Below, piece after piece: positions 1 through 7,451 of a DNA stretch of 17,609 nt (positions are counted from its first letter, which is position 1; the number at the start of each line of letters is the position of its first letter). The position numbers were made by a program, and so were the translations under genes. The notes beneath the pieces were generated by a model. That model saw only the letters and a list, made by a program, of their open reading frames with translations. It made no database searches and was not told the DNA's origin. The DNA lies in the NCBI GenBank assembly GCA_003557545.1, contig PWOD01000039.1, positions 1 through 17,609 of the forward strand, written 5' to 3'. The DNA is from a bacterium. Lineage in GTDB: Bacteria > T1Sed10-126.

Positions 1-139
1 TTGAGCTGCTTTATGGTGGCCAGCTCAGCCTGACACTCAGAACAATCTTCTATATGCTGTTGAATTTTTTTCGCGACTCAGGAGACAGTTCACCATCAAT
101 ATATTTCTGTAGCTGATTATCTGTCTGTGAACAACCCAT
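1..139 (-). CDS. zf-HC2 anti-sigma factor, N-terminal part, frame broken (partial at left edge)
   Basis: The gene starts at the ATG at 139-137, behind an AGGAGGT ribosome binding site at about 148-154. It lies 93 bases after the ECF sigma gene, the usual place for its anti-sigma partner. The first 25 codons read as a typical zf-HC2 N-terminus (Q-L-Q-K-Y-I-D-G-E-L-S-P-E). The frame then hits TAG at 52-50, giving only 29 residues. In the -1 frame the sequence continues as KKIQQHIEDCSECQAELATI and stays open to the window edge; it contains the H-x3-C-x2-C zinc motif of ZAS anti-sigma factors. That second frame is closed upstream by TGA at 80-78, so it has no start of its own. The switch must fall at the A7 run at 71-65. 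The family call is firm. Whether the break is a real mutation, programmed slippage or a sequencing error cannot be told. Any membrane or sensor part lies outside the window. Confidence 0.75.
65..71 (-). other. A AAA AAA heptamer at the anti-sigma frame break (possible -1 slippage site)
   Basis: Read on the minus strand in frame, the codons are CGA AAA AAA TTC. This places the heptamer A AAA AAA exactly in X XXY YYZ phase. A one-base backward slip gives AAA AAA ATT and joins the two halves of the zf-HC2 protein. Transcriptional slippage on the A run would do the same. No stable downstream hairpin was recognised, and A AAA AAA is a weaker site than A AAA AAG in known bacterial cases. A missing A in the assembly is an equally good explanation. 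Confidence 0.45.
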
Positions 140-232
140 TTTGAACAACCTCCTAAAATATCCAACGATTTATTCTAGAATTCTCTTTATTCCTACTAAT
201 AAACGATTCAGACCAAATATCCCCCGAGTTAT

Positions 233-772
233 TTAGTCCATCAGCTTGATCAGCTTCTCCTTCAGCCGGTTTCTTCCCCGGGCCAGGACTCTTTCCACCG
301 CTTTCTCTGTTATTTCCAGTGTCTGAGCTATCTCCCGGTAGGAAAAGTCTTCATAATGTTGAAGAATTATTGCAACCTTCTCCCTGTGGGGCAACTGATC
401 AATTGCTTCCCGCACAGTAGATTTAACCTCCTGTTTTTCTAAACCTTCAACTGCTGTCAGTTGATCATTCTGAACAAAATTCTGTTCCTGGGGATCATAA
501 GAAAGCGGCCTATGTTTTTTCCAGTGGTCATAGCAAAGTCGTGTGACAACTCTTGTTAAATATGTGTTAAATTTAGCAGTTGGCCGGTAATTTTTCGCAT
601 TCCGAAAAATCTTCAAAAATGCTTCCTGAGCTATCTCTTCTGCATCCTCCATATTCTTCACCAATCGATAAGCTATATGCCAGGCCAGCCGTTGGTATCT
701 TTCAACCAGCTCCCCGTAGGCCTGACGATCACCTCTGGCGGTTTTTTTCATCAACTGCTTATCATCTATCAT
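233..772 (-). CDS. ECF-family RNA polymerase sigma factor (sigma-70 region 2 and region 4)
   Basis: This 179-residue protein has the normal length and layout of an extracytoplasmic function sigma factor. Region 2 lies at about residues 22-90; it contains the D-A-E-E-I-A-Q-E-A-F-L-K-I-F core-binding segment and the following F-N-T-Y-L-T-R-V -10 recognition helix. Region 4 lies at about 120-175; it contains L-P-x-R-E-K and the helix-turn-helix Y-R-E-I-A-Q-T-L-E-I-T-E-K-A-V that reads the -35 element. The start is ATG at 772, with a GGTGA-like site just upstream. It is probably transcribed with the exported Spy-like gene upstream (64-base gap) and the zf-HC2 gene downstream. That pattern suggests a surface-stress response in which the anti-sigma holds the sigma factor. 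No ECF-type autoregulatory promoter was recognised. The target genes cannot be inferred from the window. Confidence 0.93.
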   Translation of the reverse strand: MIDDKQLMKKTARGDRQAYGELVERYQRLAWHIAYRLVKNMEDAEEIAQEAFLKIFRNAKNYRPTAKFNTYLTRVVTRLCYDHWKKHRPLSYDPQEQNFVQNDQLTAVEGLEKQEVKSTVREAIDQLPHREKVAIILQHYEDFSYREIAQTLEITEKAVERVLARGRNRLKEKLIKLMD

Positions 773-836
773 CGGTTCACCGAGCCATTTCTGTTATGAT
801 CCAACCAGCTGAAAAATCGCTGTTCAATCAGCTGGT

Positions 837-1496
837 TTATTTGAATTGAGGACCTGTTTGACCGGTTGAATGATTATTTCTATATCCCCTGTCAGTTTGT
901 TTGCCCTGTCTCCTATCCCTTTCAAACCCTCTAGATCCTTGATAGGACGGCCTTCTATTAAAGTGCTTTCCGGCAGGTTGAGACCCTCGTTGGAAATTAA
1001 ATTGTCGTGGTTTGAAACTATCAGAAAAGAGTTCTAAGTTTGCCGGCTTCCGGAACATCTTAGTCAGGTCAGGAAACTGTTCAAGACGTATAAGGTGCAG
1101 TTCCGCCTTCAACCTGTAAAGCTCATATACCTGCTGCTGAACTGTCTCAGTATCAGGCTCAGTCTGTTGCAAAAGAGAGTTTAAATTTAGACGAATTTTA
1201 GCCATGGCAGCACGAGTATCGATTATTTGTTTTTGAGCTTCTAAACTTAACCGGTTCGGCTGTCTCGGCCGGGTGTCACTAAAATTAGTTCTTCGACTCT
1301 CACGGCCATAACGACCATCCCTTCTTTGTACCGGTGCGGTTTCACCACTGTCCAATTGGCTTTGTTCGGAACTGAAATTTATCCCTCTATTCGTCTGTTT
1401 ATGCCGCAGACCAGCTGCCAGAACCAGATTGGTTGATAAGAGAAATATTACCAGCAGAATAGCGAAATTACAAAGAGTTTGCAAAAACCGTTTCAT
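837..1496 (-). CDS. Exported Spy/CpxP-like (heavy-metal-resistance type) protein with a basic low-complexity tail
   Basis: The product of 219 residues begins with a signal peptide: MKRF, a hydrophobic core, then an L-V-L-A-A-G cleavage region near residue 28. The middle (about residues 82-150) is a helical segment of the form L-S-x-E-A-Q-K-Q-I... followed by two long amphipathic helices with repeated Leu and Arg/Glu. This resembles the Spy/CpxP/CnrX periplasmic sensor and chaperone fold. The last 70 residues are rich in Arg, Gly, Gln and Asn and look disordered. The ATG at 1496 is chosen because the AAGGAG site at 1505-1510 sits 8 bases upstream of it; the GTG at 1505 directly abuts that site and cannot use it. 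The gene precedes the ECF sigma gene in the same direction. A role as sensor or regulator of that sigma factor, as in CnrX or ZraP systems, is inference. No Cys or His metal cluster is obvious. Confidence 0.65.
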   Translation of the reverse strand: MKRFLQTLCNFAILLVIFLLSTNLVLAAGLRHKQTNRGINFSSEQSQLDSGETAPVQRRDGRYGRESRRTNFSDTRPRQPNRLSLEAQKQIIDTRAAMAKIRLNLNSLLQQTEPDTETVQQQVYELYRLKAELHLIRLEQFPDLTKMFRKPANLELFSDSFKPRQFNFQRGSQPAGKHFNRRPSYQGSRGFERDRRQGKQTDRGYRNNHSTGQTGPQFK

Positions 1497-1575
1497 CTGA
1501 TTCACTCCTTAAAAAATTGTTGTAGGCTAATCTGTATGAACAAACGACCTACTCCCGAAAAACCCCCGATATTTT

Positions 1576-2898
1576 TCAGGCAGTCTGTTTAACAGCCTCA
1601 ACAAACAGTTCCAGCAGACCAATCAGTTGAGTGGGCTTAATAATCAAGGGGGGCATCAGATAGACCACTGAACCAAGAGGACGGATTAAAACCCCCTGAT
1701 CACGTAACAGTCGTTTAATTTTTACTGCCCGGTTAACCGCCGAACTGCCGGAGGATGAATCAAGATAAACAGCTCCTATCATTCCCAGAGTTCGAACTCC
1801 TCTAACCGTGTCCAGATCCCCTAAAACCTTAAGCTCCCGTTCAATCAGATCAGATAGACCAGCTATTTTTTGCAAAATTTTCAGTTCCACAAAACGATCA
1901 AGATTGGCCAGCCCCGCCGCTGCGGCGATCGGGTTACCGGCAAAGGTATGACCATGAAAAAAGGTCCGAAAAGCAGGTGGTGATTTGAAGGCAGAAAATA
2001 TCCTGTTTTTAACCAGCGCAGCACTTAAGGGCAGATAGCCCCCTGTTAACCCTTTACCCACGCAGATAATATCCGGTTCAATATCAGCATGCTGGTAAGC
2101 CCAGAACTTTCCGGTCCTGCCAAATCCCATGGCAATTTCATCGTCAATCAACAAGACATCGTTATGCAGGCAGTCCGCCGCCAGCCGGCATAAAAATCTG
2201 GCCGGATAGATATTTATACCGGAGGCCGCCTGACATAATGGTTCAACAATAAATCCCGCCAACTGTGAACTGTATTTATCGAGAAATTCTTTTGCCGGCT
2301 GATAACAGGACAGGTTACAGTTCACCGGTGTAGAATTTTCCGGACAGTTAAAACAATCCGGCCCTTTAACCGCTGGTTGCGGATTAACAAATTCTCTGAA
2401 AGGTTTATGAAACTTCGGAAGATACCCAACAGATAAGGCACCGGTTGTATCACCATGATAATCACCGGCCAGATAAGCGATATTTTTTTTCTCAGGCCGG
2501 CCTGAATTATGCCAGTACTGTAGAGCTATTTTTAGGGCGATCTCAACCGCGGATGCTCCATCACTCCCGTAATGAACTTTGCGCTCTCCCCCGGTCAACT
2601 CCACCAGTCTCTCAGCCAGTTGTACTGCTCCCGGGTGGGACTGATTACCCAGAATACTATGCTGTAACCGGGAGCTCTGATTTCTTATCGCTTCGATAAT
2701 CTCCTCATCACCGTGGCCCAGATTACAGGCCCACCAGGAAGATATTGCATCGAGATATTTTTTACCATCAACATCAAACAGATAGATACCTTTCGCCCTC
2801 TCAATAATCGGAAAATCTTCACTCATCAACTCCTGGTAATCGGTATAAGGATGCCAGAGGACCTCACGATCAAGCTCTCTATATGAACCACTGTCCAT
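1576..2898 (-). CDS. bioA: Adenosylmethionine-8-amino-7-oxononanoate aminotransferase (DAPA aminotransferase)
   Basis: BioA uses PLP to move an amino group from S-adenosylmethionine to KAPA, giving 7,8-diaminopelargonate, in the cytoplasm. The 440-residue length is usual. The N-terminal L-W-H-P-Y-T motif (residues 14-19) and the substrate-pocket S-S-W-W segment (53-56) are typical of BioA. The I-D-D-E-I-A-M-G-F-G-R-T-G stretch (251-263) holds the PLP-contacting Asp. The Schiff-base lysine is K282 in G-K-G-L-T-G-G-Y, and H-G-H-T-F-A-G-N-P follows. A cysteine-bearing segment (C182, C185, C194, C198) is also seen in many other BioA proteins. The ATG at 2898 lies 2 bases after the bioD stop and is preceded by a G-rich site inside the end of bioD, so it is likely translated from the operon message. 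It is the last gene of the biotin operon. Confidence 0.96.
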   Translation of the reverse strand: MDSGSYRELDREVLWHPYTDYQELMSEDFPIIERAKGIYLFDVDGKKYLDAISSWWACNLGHGDEEIIEAIRNQSSRLQHSILGNQSHPGAVQLAERLVELTGGERKVHYGSDGASAVEIALKIALQYWHNSGRPEKKNIAYLAGDYHGDTTGALSVGYLPKFHKPFREFVNPQPAVKGPDCFNCPENSTPVNCNLSCYQPAKEFLDKYSSQLAGFIVEPLCQAASGINIYPARFLCRLAADCLHNDVLLIDDEIAMGFGRTGKFWAYQHADIEPDIICVGKGLTGGYLPLSAALVKNRIFSAFKSPPAFRTFFHGHTFAGNPIAAAAGLANLDRFVELKILQKIAGLSDLIERELKVLGDLDTVRGVRTLGMIGAVYLDSSSGSSAVNRAVKIKRLLRDQGVLIRPLGSVVYLMPPLIIKPTQLIGLLELFVEAVKQTA

Positions 2899-2900
2899 CT

Positions 2901-3650
2901 TTAATGACCCCCCTGGGCTGTCGAGGAAATTTCAGTTAACAGATCGGTTCGCAACTCAATTTCCCCCTCTATTTTTCTCCACAGATTGCCCGGTTGAAAA
3001 ATCTCTTCCATCAATTTTTCTCGATATGGAGTATAGCCCAGAACCGGCACCCTGCCCAGCTGGGGAATTATTTTCATGTTATCGTCTCTAATAACTGGAT
3101 CTGAAGCAGCTGTTAGCTGGTTAAAGATAACCCCGGCCAGATTCAAATTGGCTGTTCGCAGCCGCTCAATCGATAATAATGTGTGATTGATCGTGCCCAG
3201 GTCAGTCCGGGCGACAAGAATAATCGGAAGTTGCAGATCGATCATAAGATCAAGCATTAGATAGTCCTCGGTTAGTGGGACCATAATCCCTCCCGCCCCC
3301 TCCACAATTACCCCATCATACTGCTTTCTAATCATATGATATGTTTGTAAAATCTGTTTTACTTCAACCGAACGGTTTTCCAACCGGGCGGCCAGATGAG
3401 GAGAACAGGGTTTTTTAAAACGGGCCGGTACCAACAAATCAGTTATTTCATCGCTCGGATCGATTTCGGCGGCCGCCAGAGCCTGCTGCAAATCCGCAGA
3501 CAGCAACTCGCCAGATTTTTCTTCACAACCTGTCTGAACCGGTTTCATTGGAACAGTCGAACTATTCTGAGTGTGACAATAAGCAGTCAGCAGAGCCGTT
3601 ATATAGGTTTTTCCAACCCCTGTATCAGTTCCAGTAACAAAAAAATTCAT
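2901..3650 (-). CDS. bioD: Dethiobiotin synthetase
   Basis: BioD closes the ureido ring of dethiobiotin from diaminopelargonate, CO2 and ATP. The protein has 249 residues. The P-loop G-T-D-T-G-V-G-K-T is at residues 7-15, near the N-terminus as in all BioD proteins. K38 in the M-K-P-V-Q-T-G motif and the V-E-G-A-G-G-I-M-V-P-L segment are both conserved family signatures. The C-terminal N-Q-L and P-x-L-G-x-x-P regions are also in place. Its ATG at 3650 is one base past the bioC stop, and bioA begins 2 bases after its own stop, so bioC-bioD-bioA are tightly coupled. The order is biochemically coherent, since BioA supplies its substrate. Nothing unusual was seen. Confidence 0.96.
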   Translation of the reverse strand: MNFFVTGTDTGVGKTYITALLTAYCHTQNSSTVPMKPVQTGCEEKSGELLSADLQQALAAAEIDPSDEITDLLVPARFKKPCSPHLAARLENRSVEVKQILQTYHMIRKQYDGVIVEGAGGIMVPLTEDYLMLDLMIDLQLPIILVARTDLGTINHTLLSIERLRTANLNLAGVIFNQLTAASDPVIRDDNMKIIPQLGRVPVLGYTPYREKLMEEIFQPGNLWRKIEGEIELRTDLLTEISSTAQGGH

Positions 3651-3651
3651 C

Positions 3652-4446
3652 CTAACAATTATCTCCCTTTTTTAATGTTAAATAAATTACCTCATAAGTT
3701 GCTTGGACCTTATCATCAACGCTATAGTTTGTTTCATAGATTTTCACCAGAGATTTCAACTCAGACGGAGTTAGGGGTCTGCGCGGTGCCGCCACCTGAC
3801 CTCCCGTCACTCCCTGTTTGTTAAGTGACCACAAAAAATCGGTTCCTGAATTATGATTTTGTTGAAGCTCTTCGTGATAGTAGTTTTCAATTGAAAAACC
3901 GACTCGACTTACTAAGTTAAGCAGATCCTGTTTGGCCGGTAAATTTTTTCTCGGAAGTTTTTTCGGGGCGATATGATTACGAACCTCCTGCAGTTCCCAG
4001 AGAGTGTTTTTTAACATCATACTGAAAACCATCAAACCGCCCGGGGCGAGATGGTTCTGAAGGTTATTGAACAGCTTTTCCAACGGTTGAGCCCAGTGCA
4101 AGGAGGAGCTACTTACAATTAATGGAAATTGACAGTTCAATCTAAATTCTCGGGCGTCGGCAACAAACCACCAGCAATCTCTCCCAGTAATTTTTTTTCT
4201 GGCAGTTGCTACCATGGCCGGGGAAAGGTCAAACAGATAAAATTTGCTGTTAATGAACCGCTCAAGCAGATGAGTTGAAAACAGTCCTGTCCCACACCCT
4301 ATCTCAAGAATTCTCGAAAATTTACCCGCCGGCAAAAAACCTCCTAATCGTTCAGCAACTTTACGTTGGACGGTTGACTGTTCATCATAAGTTGAAGCTG
4401 AAGCTGAAAATTTTCTCCGGATCATTTTTGCAGATGACCCTTTCAC
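3652..4446 (-). CDS. bioC: Malonyl-ACP O-methyltransferase
   Basis: BioC methylates the free carboxyl of malonyl-ACP with S-adenosylmethionine, so that the fatty acid synthesis enzymes can extend it to pimeloyl-ACP methyl ester. The 264-residue product has the BioC N-terminal signature R-R-K-F-S-A-S-A-S-T-Y-D-E. It also has the SAM-binding motif L-E-I-G-C-G-T-G (about residues 47-54) and a later S-S-S-L-H-W-A segment typical of BioC. The start is placed at the GTG at 4446 because a strong GGGAGGA site ends 6-7 bases upstream. A TTG at 4461 would sit on top of that site. An ATG at 4425 is also possible but lacks a good site. Unlike its neighbours, this gene is separated from the upstream gene by 151 bases that carry a promoter-like element. 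Confidence 0.93.
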   Translation of the reverse strand: MKGSSAKMIRRKFSASASTYDEQSTVQRKVAERLGGFLPAGKFSRILEIGCGTGLFSTHLLERFINSKFYLFDLSPAMVATARKKITGRDCWWFVADAREFRLNCQFPLIVSSSSLHWAQPLEKLFNNLQNHLAPGGLMVFSMMLKNTLWELQEVRNHIAPKKLPRKNLPAKQDLLNLVSRVGFSIENYYHEELQQNHNSGTDFLWSLNKQGVTGGQVAAPRRPLTPSELKSLVKIYETNYSVDDKVQATYEVIYLTLKKGDNC

Positions 4447-4520
4447 TATCTTTCCTCCCAATTTAATTCAGTTCATAATCCCCGAAAAATAACCTGCAAT
4501 TTCACTGTTCAACAGCTCCT

Positions 4521-4529
4521 ATTATAACA
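4521..4529 (-). promoter_or_regulatory. Extended -10 promoter inside the biotin operon, upstream of bioC
   Basis: On the minus strand the sequence reads TGTTATAAT, a perfect TATAAT with the TGn extension. No convincing -35 box is present 16-18 bases further upstream, which fits an extended -10 promoter. It overlaps the palindrome AACAATTGTT at 4526-4535, which could be an operator. Transcription would start near 4514, giving a leader of about 70 bases before the bioC start at 4446. The rest of the 4447-4597 gap holds no gene that I can support. Confidence 0.5.
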
Positions 4530-4597
4530 ATTGTTTGCTAAAATTTGTGACTGAGAAACAGCTCTGGCTGAAGGTCAACTCAAACAAGTCAACAAGT

Positions 4598-5320
4598 TCA
4601 AGATTTGGCTGTAATAATTTTTAAAAACCGGGCGGGATCAGTGTGGGCCAGCGCATGGCCCCCCTGGATTAACTGAAATTCGCTGTTAACAAGTTGAGTG
4701 GCCAAAAACTCACCGGCCGCCGCCGGGACGATCTGATCGTCCGCTGCTGCAACTATTAGAATTTTCTGTTCTATTTGCTGTAACTGGTTAATTAAATCAA
4801 TTTGATTTAAATAGTTAAGTCCTAAAATCAAATCACCACTATTTTTTTTTAACAGCTGGTCAATCAACCTGGCGGGCGGAATAACCGGGGATGGATCGGA
4901 AGCAAGCCGATAAAATTCTCGCAAAATTTCTGCTGGAGAGTTTTTTAATTTCTGCCGCATAGCCCTCAGATATTTTGCTGAAACCCCGGGGATCCGTGAG
5001 TTTTTACGGCCAACAAATCGCGGTGTTGCTCCGAATATTACCGGTTGAAAGGAGACATCACTTACCTGACATAGATATTCTAACAGAATTATTCCTCCCA
5101 TGGACCAGCCAACTACCCGATCCGGCGAAAACTGTTGAATGATTTGCTTGAGATTATTGCTATAAGGAAATCGCCGCGATGGGCGGGAGGCGTTTAGTTT
5201 TTTTCCCGCCAGCCGAAAATGATCGATCACCTTTATCTGAAACTGTTCGGTTTGCAGTTCCATAAGCGGCTTAAAAAATTCATCCAGATAACTCCAGCCC
5301 GGAAGAAATAAAATTTTCAT
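4598..5320 (-). CDS. bioH: BioH-like pimeloyl-ACP methyl ester carboxylesterase (alpha/beta hydrolase)
   Basis: This 240-residue alpha/beta hydrolase opens with M-K-I-L-F-L-P-G-W-S, close to the BioH start and its oxyanion region. The nucleophile elbow is G-W-S-M-G-G with Ser73. The acid is D195 in D-D-Q-I-V-P, and the base is H222 in G-G-H-A-L-A-H-T-D-P. All three lie at BioH-like spacings in a protein of similar size. Placement between bioF and bioC supports the reaction: hydrolysis of pimeloyl-ACP methyl ester to end chain elongation and hand pimeloyl-ACP to BioF. The start at ATG 5320 is 3 bases after the bioF stop. Non-homologous replacements of BioH exist (BioG, BioK, BioV, BioJ), so the exact family name is less certain than the role. 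Confidence 0.85.
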   Translation of the reverse strand: MKILFLPGWSYLDEFFKPLMELQTEQFQIKVIDHFRLAGKKLNASRPSRRFPYSNNLKQIIQQFSPDRVVGWSMGGIILLEYLCQVSDVSFQPVIFGATPRFVGRKNSRIPGVSAKYLRAMRQKLKNSPAEILREFYRLASDPSPVIPPARLIDQLLKKNSGDLILGLNYLNQIDLINQLQQIEQKILIVAAADDQIVPAAAGEFLATQLVNSEFQLIQGGHALAHTDPARFLKIITAKS

Positions 5321-5323
5321 TGG

Positions 5324-6499
5324 CTAAACTAAACCGACTTCGGCAGCTTTTTCAATAACAGTTTCAGCCAGTTTTTTTATTACCTCTTTACTGTGAGCTA
5401 AACTCAAAGAAAATCGTATCCTGGCCTGTCCGCGCGGGACAGTTGGAGGCCGGATTGCTACTGCGACAATTCCCTCCTCCTTCAATTTATCGGCCAGCTC
5501 CAGAGCTGCGCTATTTTCCCCGACAATAAGCGGAACAATCTGACTTTGAGAATTAGCCGTTGTTAATCCGGCCTGCTCCAGTCTTGTCTTAAAAACAGTC
5601 GCTCTCCGTAAAAGTCGCTCACCCAAATCAGCCGTTGATTGTAATATTTCCAGTGCAGCCTCAGCCGCACCGATAGAGGCTGGAGGCAGGGCTGTGCTGT
5701 AGATAAAGCTCCGGGCCCGATTGATCAGCAATTCTTTGACCTGCTGGCTGGTGGCGACCACTCCCCCGTAACTACCCAGCGCTTTACTTAAAGTTGAAAC
5801 CGTTATATCAACCCGATCGGTAAGGTTTTTTTCAGCCACCAAACCAGCACCGCAGGAACCAAAAATTCCGGTACTGTGTGCCTCATCCACCAGTAAAAGA
5901 CAATCATATTTTTCTGCCAGATAACTCAGTTGTTCCAGGGGTGCCTGATCACCGTCCATACTAAAAACTGCTTCTGTAACAAGCAGCCGACGACCCCGGC
6001 TGTGACTCTTTTTTAACAGCTGCTCGAGTTGTTCAAGGTCATTATGACGATACCTCTGAAGTTTGGCCCGACTGAGCAGACATGCATCGATCAAACTGGC
6101 ATGGATTAATCGATCGGCATAGATAGAATCATGCCGGCCGACGACAGCTGTCACACTCCCCAGGTTAGCCAGATAGCCACTTCCAAAAAGCAGGGCGGCT
6201 GAATAACCTTTAAACTCTGCAAACTGCTGTTCAAACTGTTGATGACAGTCTAAACTCCCAACTACCAGCCGCGATGCAGTGGCCCCGCTACCATATTTTT
6301 CCAGATATTCTCGAGCTTTACCGATAATCCGGGGATGGGTGGCGAAATTCAAATAATCGTTAGAAGAAAAATTTAAGAGTTTTCTATCGCCTGACTTTAT
6401 TTTTCCACCGACAGCATCATAAACCACAGTTTTACGATATAAATCTTGTTGTTTTAATTTTTTTAGTTGATTGGCAAAATCCGGTACTTTATTTGACAA
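5324..6499 (-). CDS. bioF: 8-amino-7-oxononanoate synthase (KAPA synthase)
   Basis: BioF condenses pimeloyl-ACP with L-alanine, with loss of CO2, to give KAPA. The 391-residue length fits the alpha-oxoamine synthase family. Visible motifs include N-F-S-S-N-D-Y-L-N (43-51), G-S-G-A-T-A-S-R (70-77), V-D-E-A-H-S-T-G with the PLP-contacting D205 and H208, and T-L-S-K-A-L-G-S with the PLP lysine K239. The start is a TTG at 6499. A GGAGG site lies about 9 bases upstream, inside the last codons of bioB, and the two genes overlap by 11 bases, so translation is probably coupled. Without gene context it could be confused with glycine C-acetyltransferase, but the operon settles the assignment. Confidence 0.95.
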   Translation of the reverse strand: MSNKVPDFANQLKKLKQQDLYRKTVVYDAVGGKIKSGDRKLLNFSSNDYLNFATHPRIIGKAREYLEKYGSGATASRLVVGSLDCHQQFEQQFAEFKGYSAALLFGSGYLANLGSVTAVVGRHDSIYADRLIHASLIDACLLSRAKLQRYRHNDLEQLEQLLKKSHSRGRRLLVTEAVFSMDGDQAPLEQLSYLAEKYDCLLLVDEAHSTGIFGSCGAGLVAEKNLTDRVDITVSTLSKALGSYGGVVATSQQVKELLINRARSFIYSTALPPASIGAAEAALEILQSTADLGERLLRRATVFKTRLEQAGLTTANSQSQIVPLIVGENSAALELADKLKEEGIVAVAIRPPTVPRGQARIRFSLSLAHSKEVIKKLAETVIEKAAEVGLV

Positions 6500-7451
6500 A
6501 CCCCAGATCCTCCAACATCTGCAGATCTTTTTCGACCGAACGTCCAGAAACGGTTAACAGATCACCAACCATTATTCCGGTGGCACCGGCGTAAAATACC
6601 ATCGACTGTAAATCGCGGAGATGAATTCGTCCAGCACAGATTTTAATTTCTTTTTCAGGGTTAACCAGCCGAAACATTGAAATTGTTTTTAAAATCTCCA
6701 GGGGCTCAGGTGGAGAAGATTTTTCGGTTGGACTGTTTTCTACCGGTATTAAAAAATTCAGTGGTATCGAATCGACATCCAACTTCCGCAATGTGATAGC
6801 CAGTTCAACCCTTTGTTCAAGCGTCTCCCCCAGCCCAATTATACCGCCTGAACAGATTTCGAGGCCGGCCTCTTTAGCTTTTTGAACCGTTTCCACTCGA
6901 CTGCTATAATCATGCGTTGTACATATTTCGGAGAAAAAACTGGGTGCTGTTTCCAGATTATGATGATATCGTTTCAATCCGGCCTGTTTTAACTTTTCGA
7001 ACTGTTTTACAGAAAAATCACCCATGGACGCACAGATCTCAGCTGTTTCATCCAGCTGTTCAAAGAGGCTAATAATTTGAGAAAAATCTTTATCTGATAC
7101 GGAAGGTCCACTGGTAACAAAACCAAAATTATCGATGGGCAACCGCCCGGCCCGGTCATAATGTTGCTTGAGTTCGGCAGAATCCAGAAGCGGATATTCG
7201 ACGATCTCAGTTGGATTATGAACTGATTGGGCACAAAAGCTGCAGTCCTGGCTGCAGACGCCACTTTTGGCATTGACTATTGAACAAAGTGACAGTGAAT
7301 CTGTAAAATATTTTCGGCGTATTTTATCAGCAAGGTAGAATAATCCGGCCATCAACTCTTTAGGTGCCCTTAAAACTGCCAGAGCATCGTCTGCCTTCAA
7401 ATCCTCACCAGCATTAATTTTTTTTTCAATGTTTTTGATCAAACAGCTCAT
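6489..7451 (-). CDS. bioB: Biotin synthase (radical SAM)
   Basis: BioB inserts sulfur into dethiobiotin, using a radical SAM [4Fe-4S] cluster and a sacrificial [2Fe-2S] cluster. The radical SAM cysteines are C66, C70 and C73 in G-V-C-S-Q-D-C-S-F-C-A-Q-S. Further family marks are the C-A-S-M-G strand, L-E-I-C-S-G-G-I-I-G-L-G-E with a cluster Cys, the I-C-A-G-R-I arginine, and the C-terminal G-A-T-G-I-M-V-G-D-L-L-T. The length of 320 residues is typical. It is the first gene of the biotin operon. Its ATG at 7451 has only a weak GTGAG-like site upstream. The 205-base region before it is shared with the divergent carotenoid genes. Fe-S supply could come from the sufCB genes about 5 kb away. Confidence 0.96.
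   Translation of the reverse strand: MSCLIKNIEKKINAGEDLKADDALAVLRAPKELMAGLFYLADKIRRKYFTDSLSLCSIVNAKSGVCSQDCSFCAQSVHNPTEIVEYPLLDSAELKQHYDRAGRLPIDNFGFVTSGPSVSDKDFSQIISLFEQLDETAEICASMGDFSVKQFEKLKQAGLKRYHHNLETAPSFFSEICTTHDYSSRVETVQKAKEAGLEICSGGIIGLGETLEQRVELAITLRKLDVDSIPLNFLIPVENSPTEKSSPPEPLEILKTISMFRLVNPEKEIKICAGRIHLRDLQSMVFYAGATGIMVGDLLTVSGRSVEKDLQMLEDLGFVK

Noticed and set aside
179-198. Region after the ECF sigma gene checked for a terminator that would separate it from the anti-sigma gene
   Set aside because: No stable hairpin with a T run was seen, so the two genes are treated as cotranscribed.
1555-1592. Hairpin CCTGAAAAA / TTTTTCGGG at the bioA stop as a terminator
   Set aside because: It includes a wobble pair, has a weak A-T stem and is not followed by a T run, so I do not call it.
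3396-3824. Plus-strand open frame of 142 codons opposite bioD and bioC
   Set aside because: It lies antisense to two well-supported genes, has no family signature and spans their junction; it is a coding shadow.
4447-4514. Possible 10-codon leader peptide (GTG start behind AGGAG) before bioC
   Set aside because: It is too short to support, has no run of a regulatory amino acid, and no attenuator hairpin pair was recognised.
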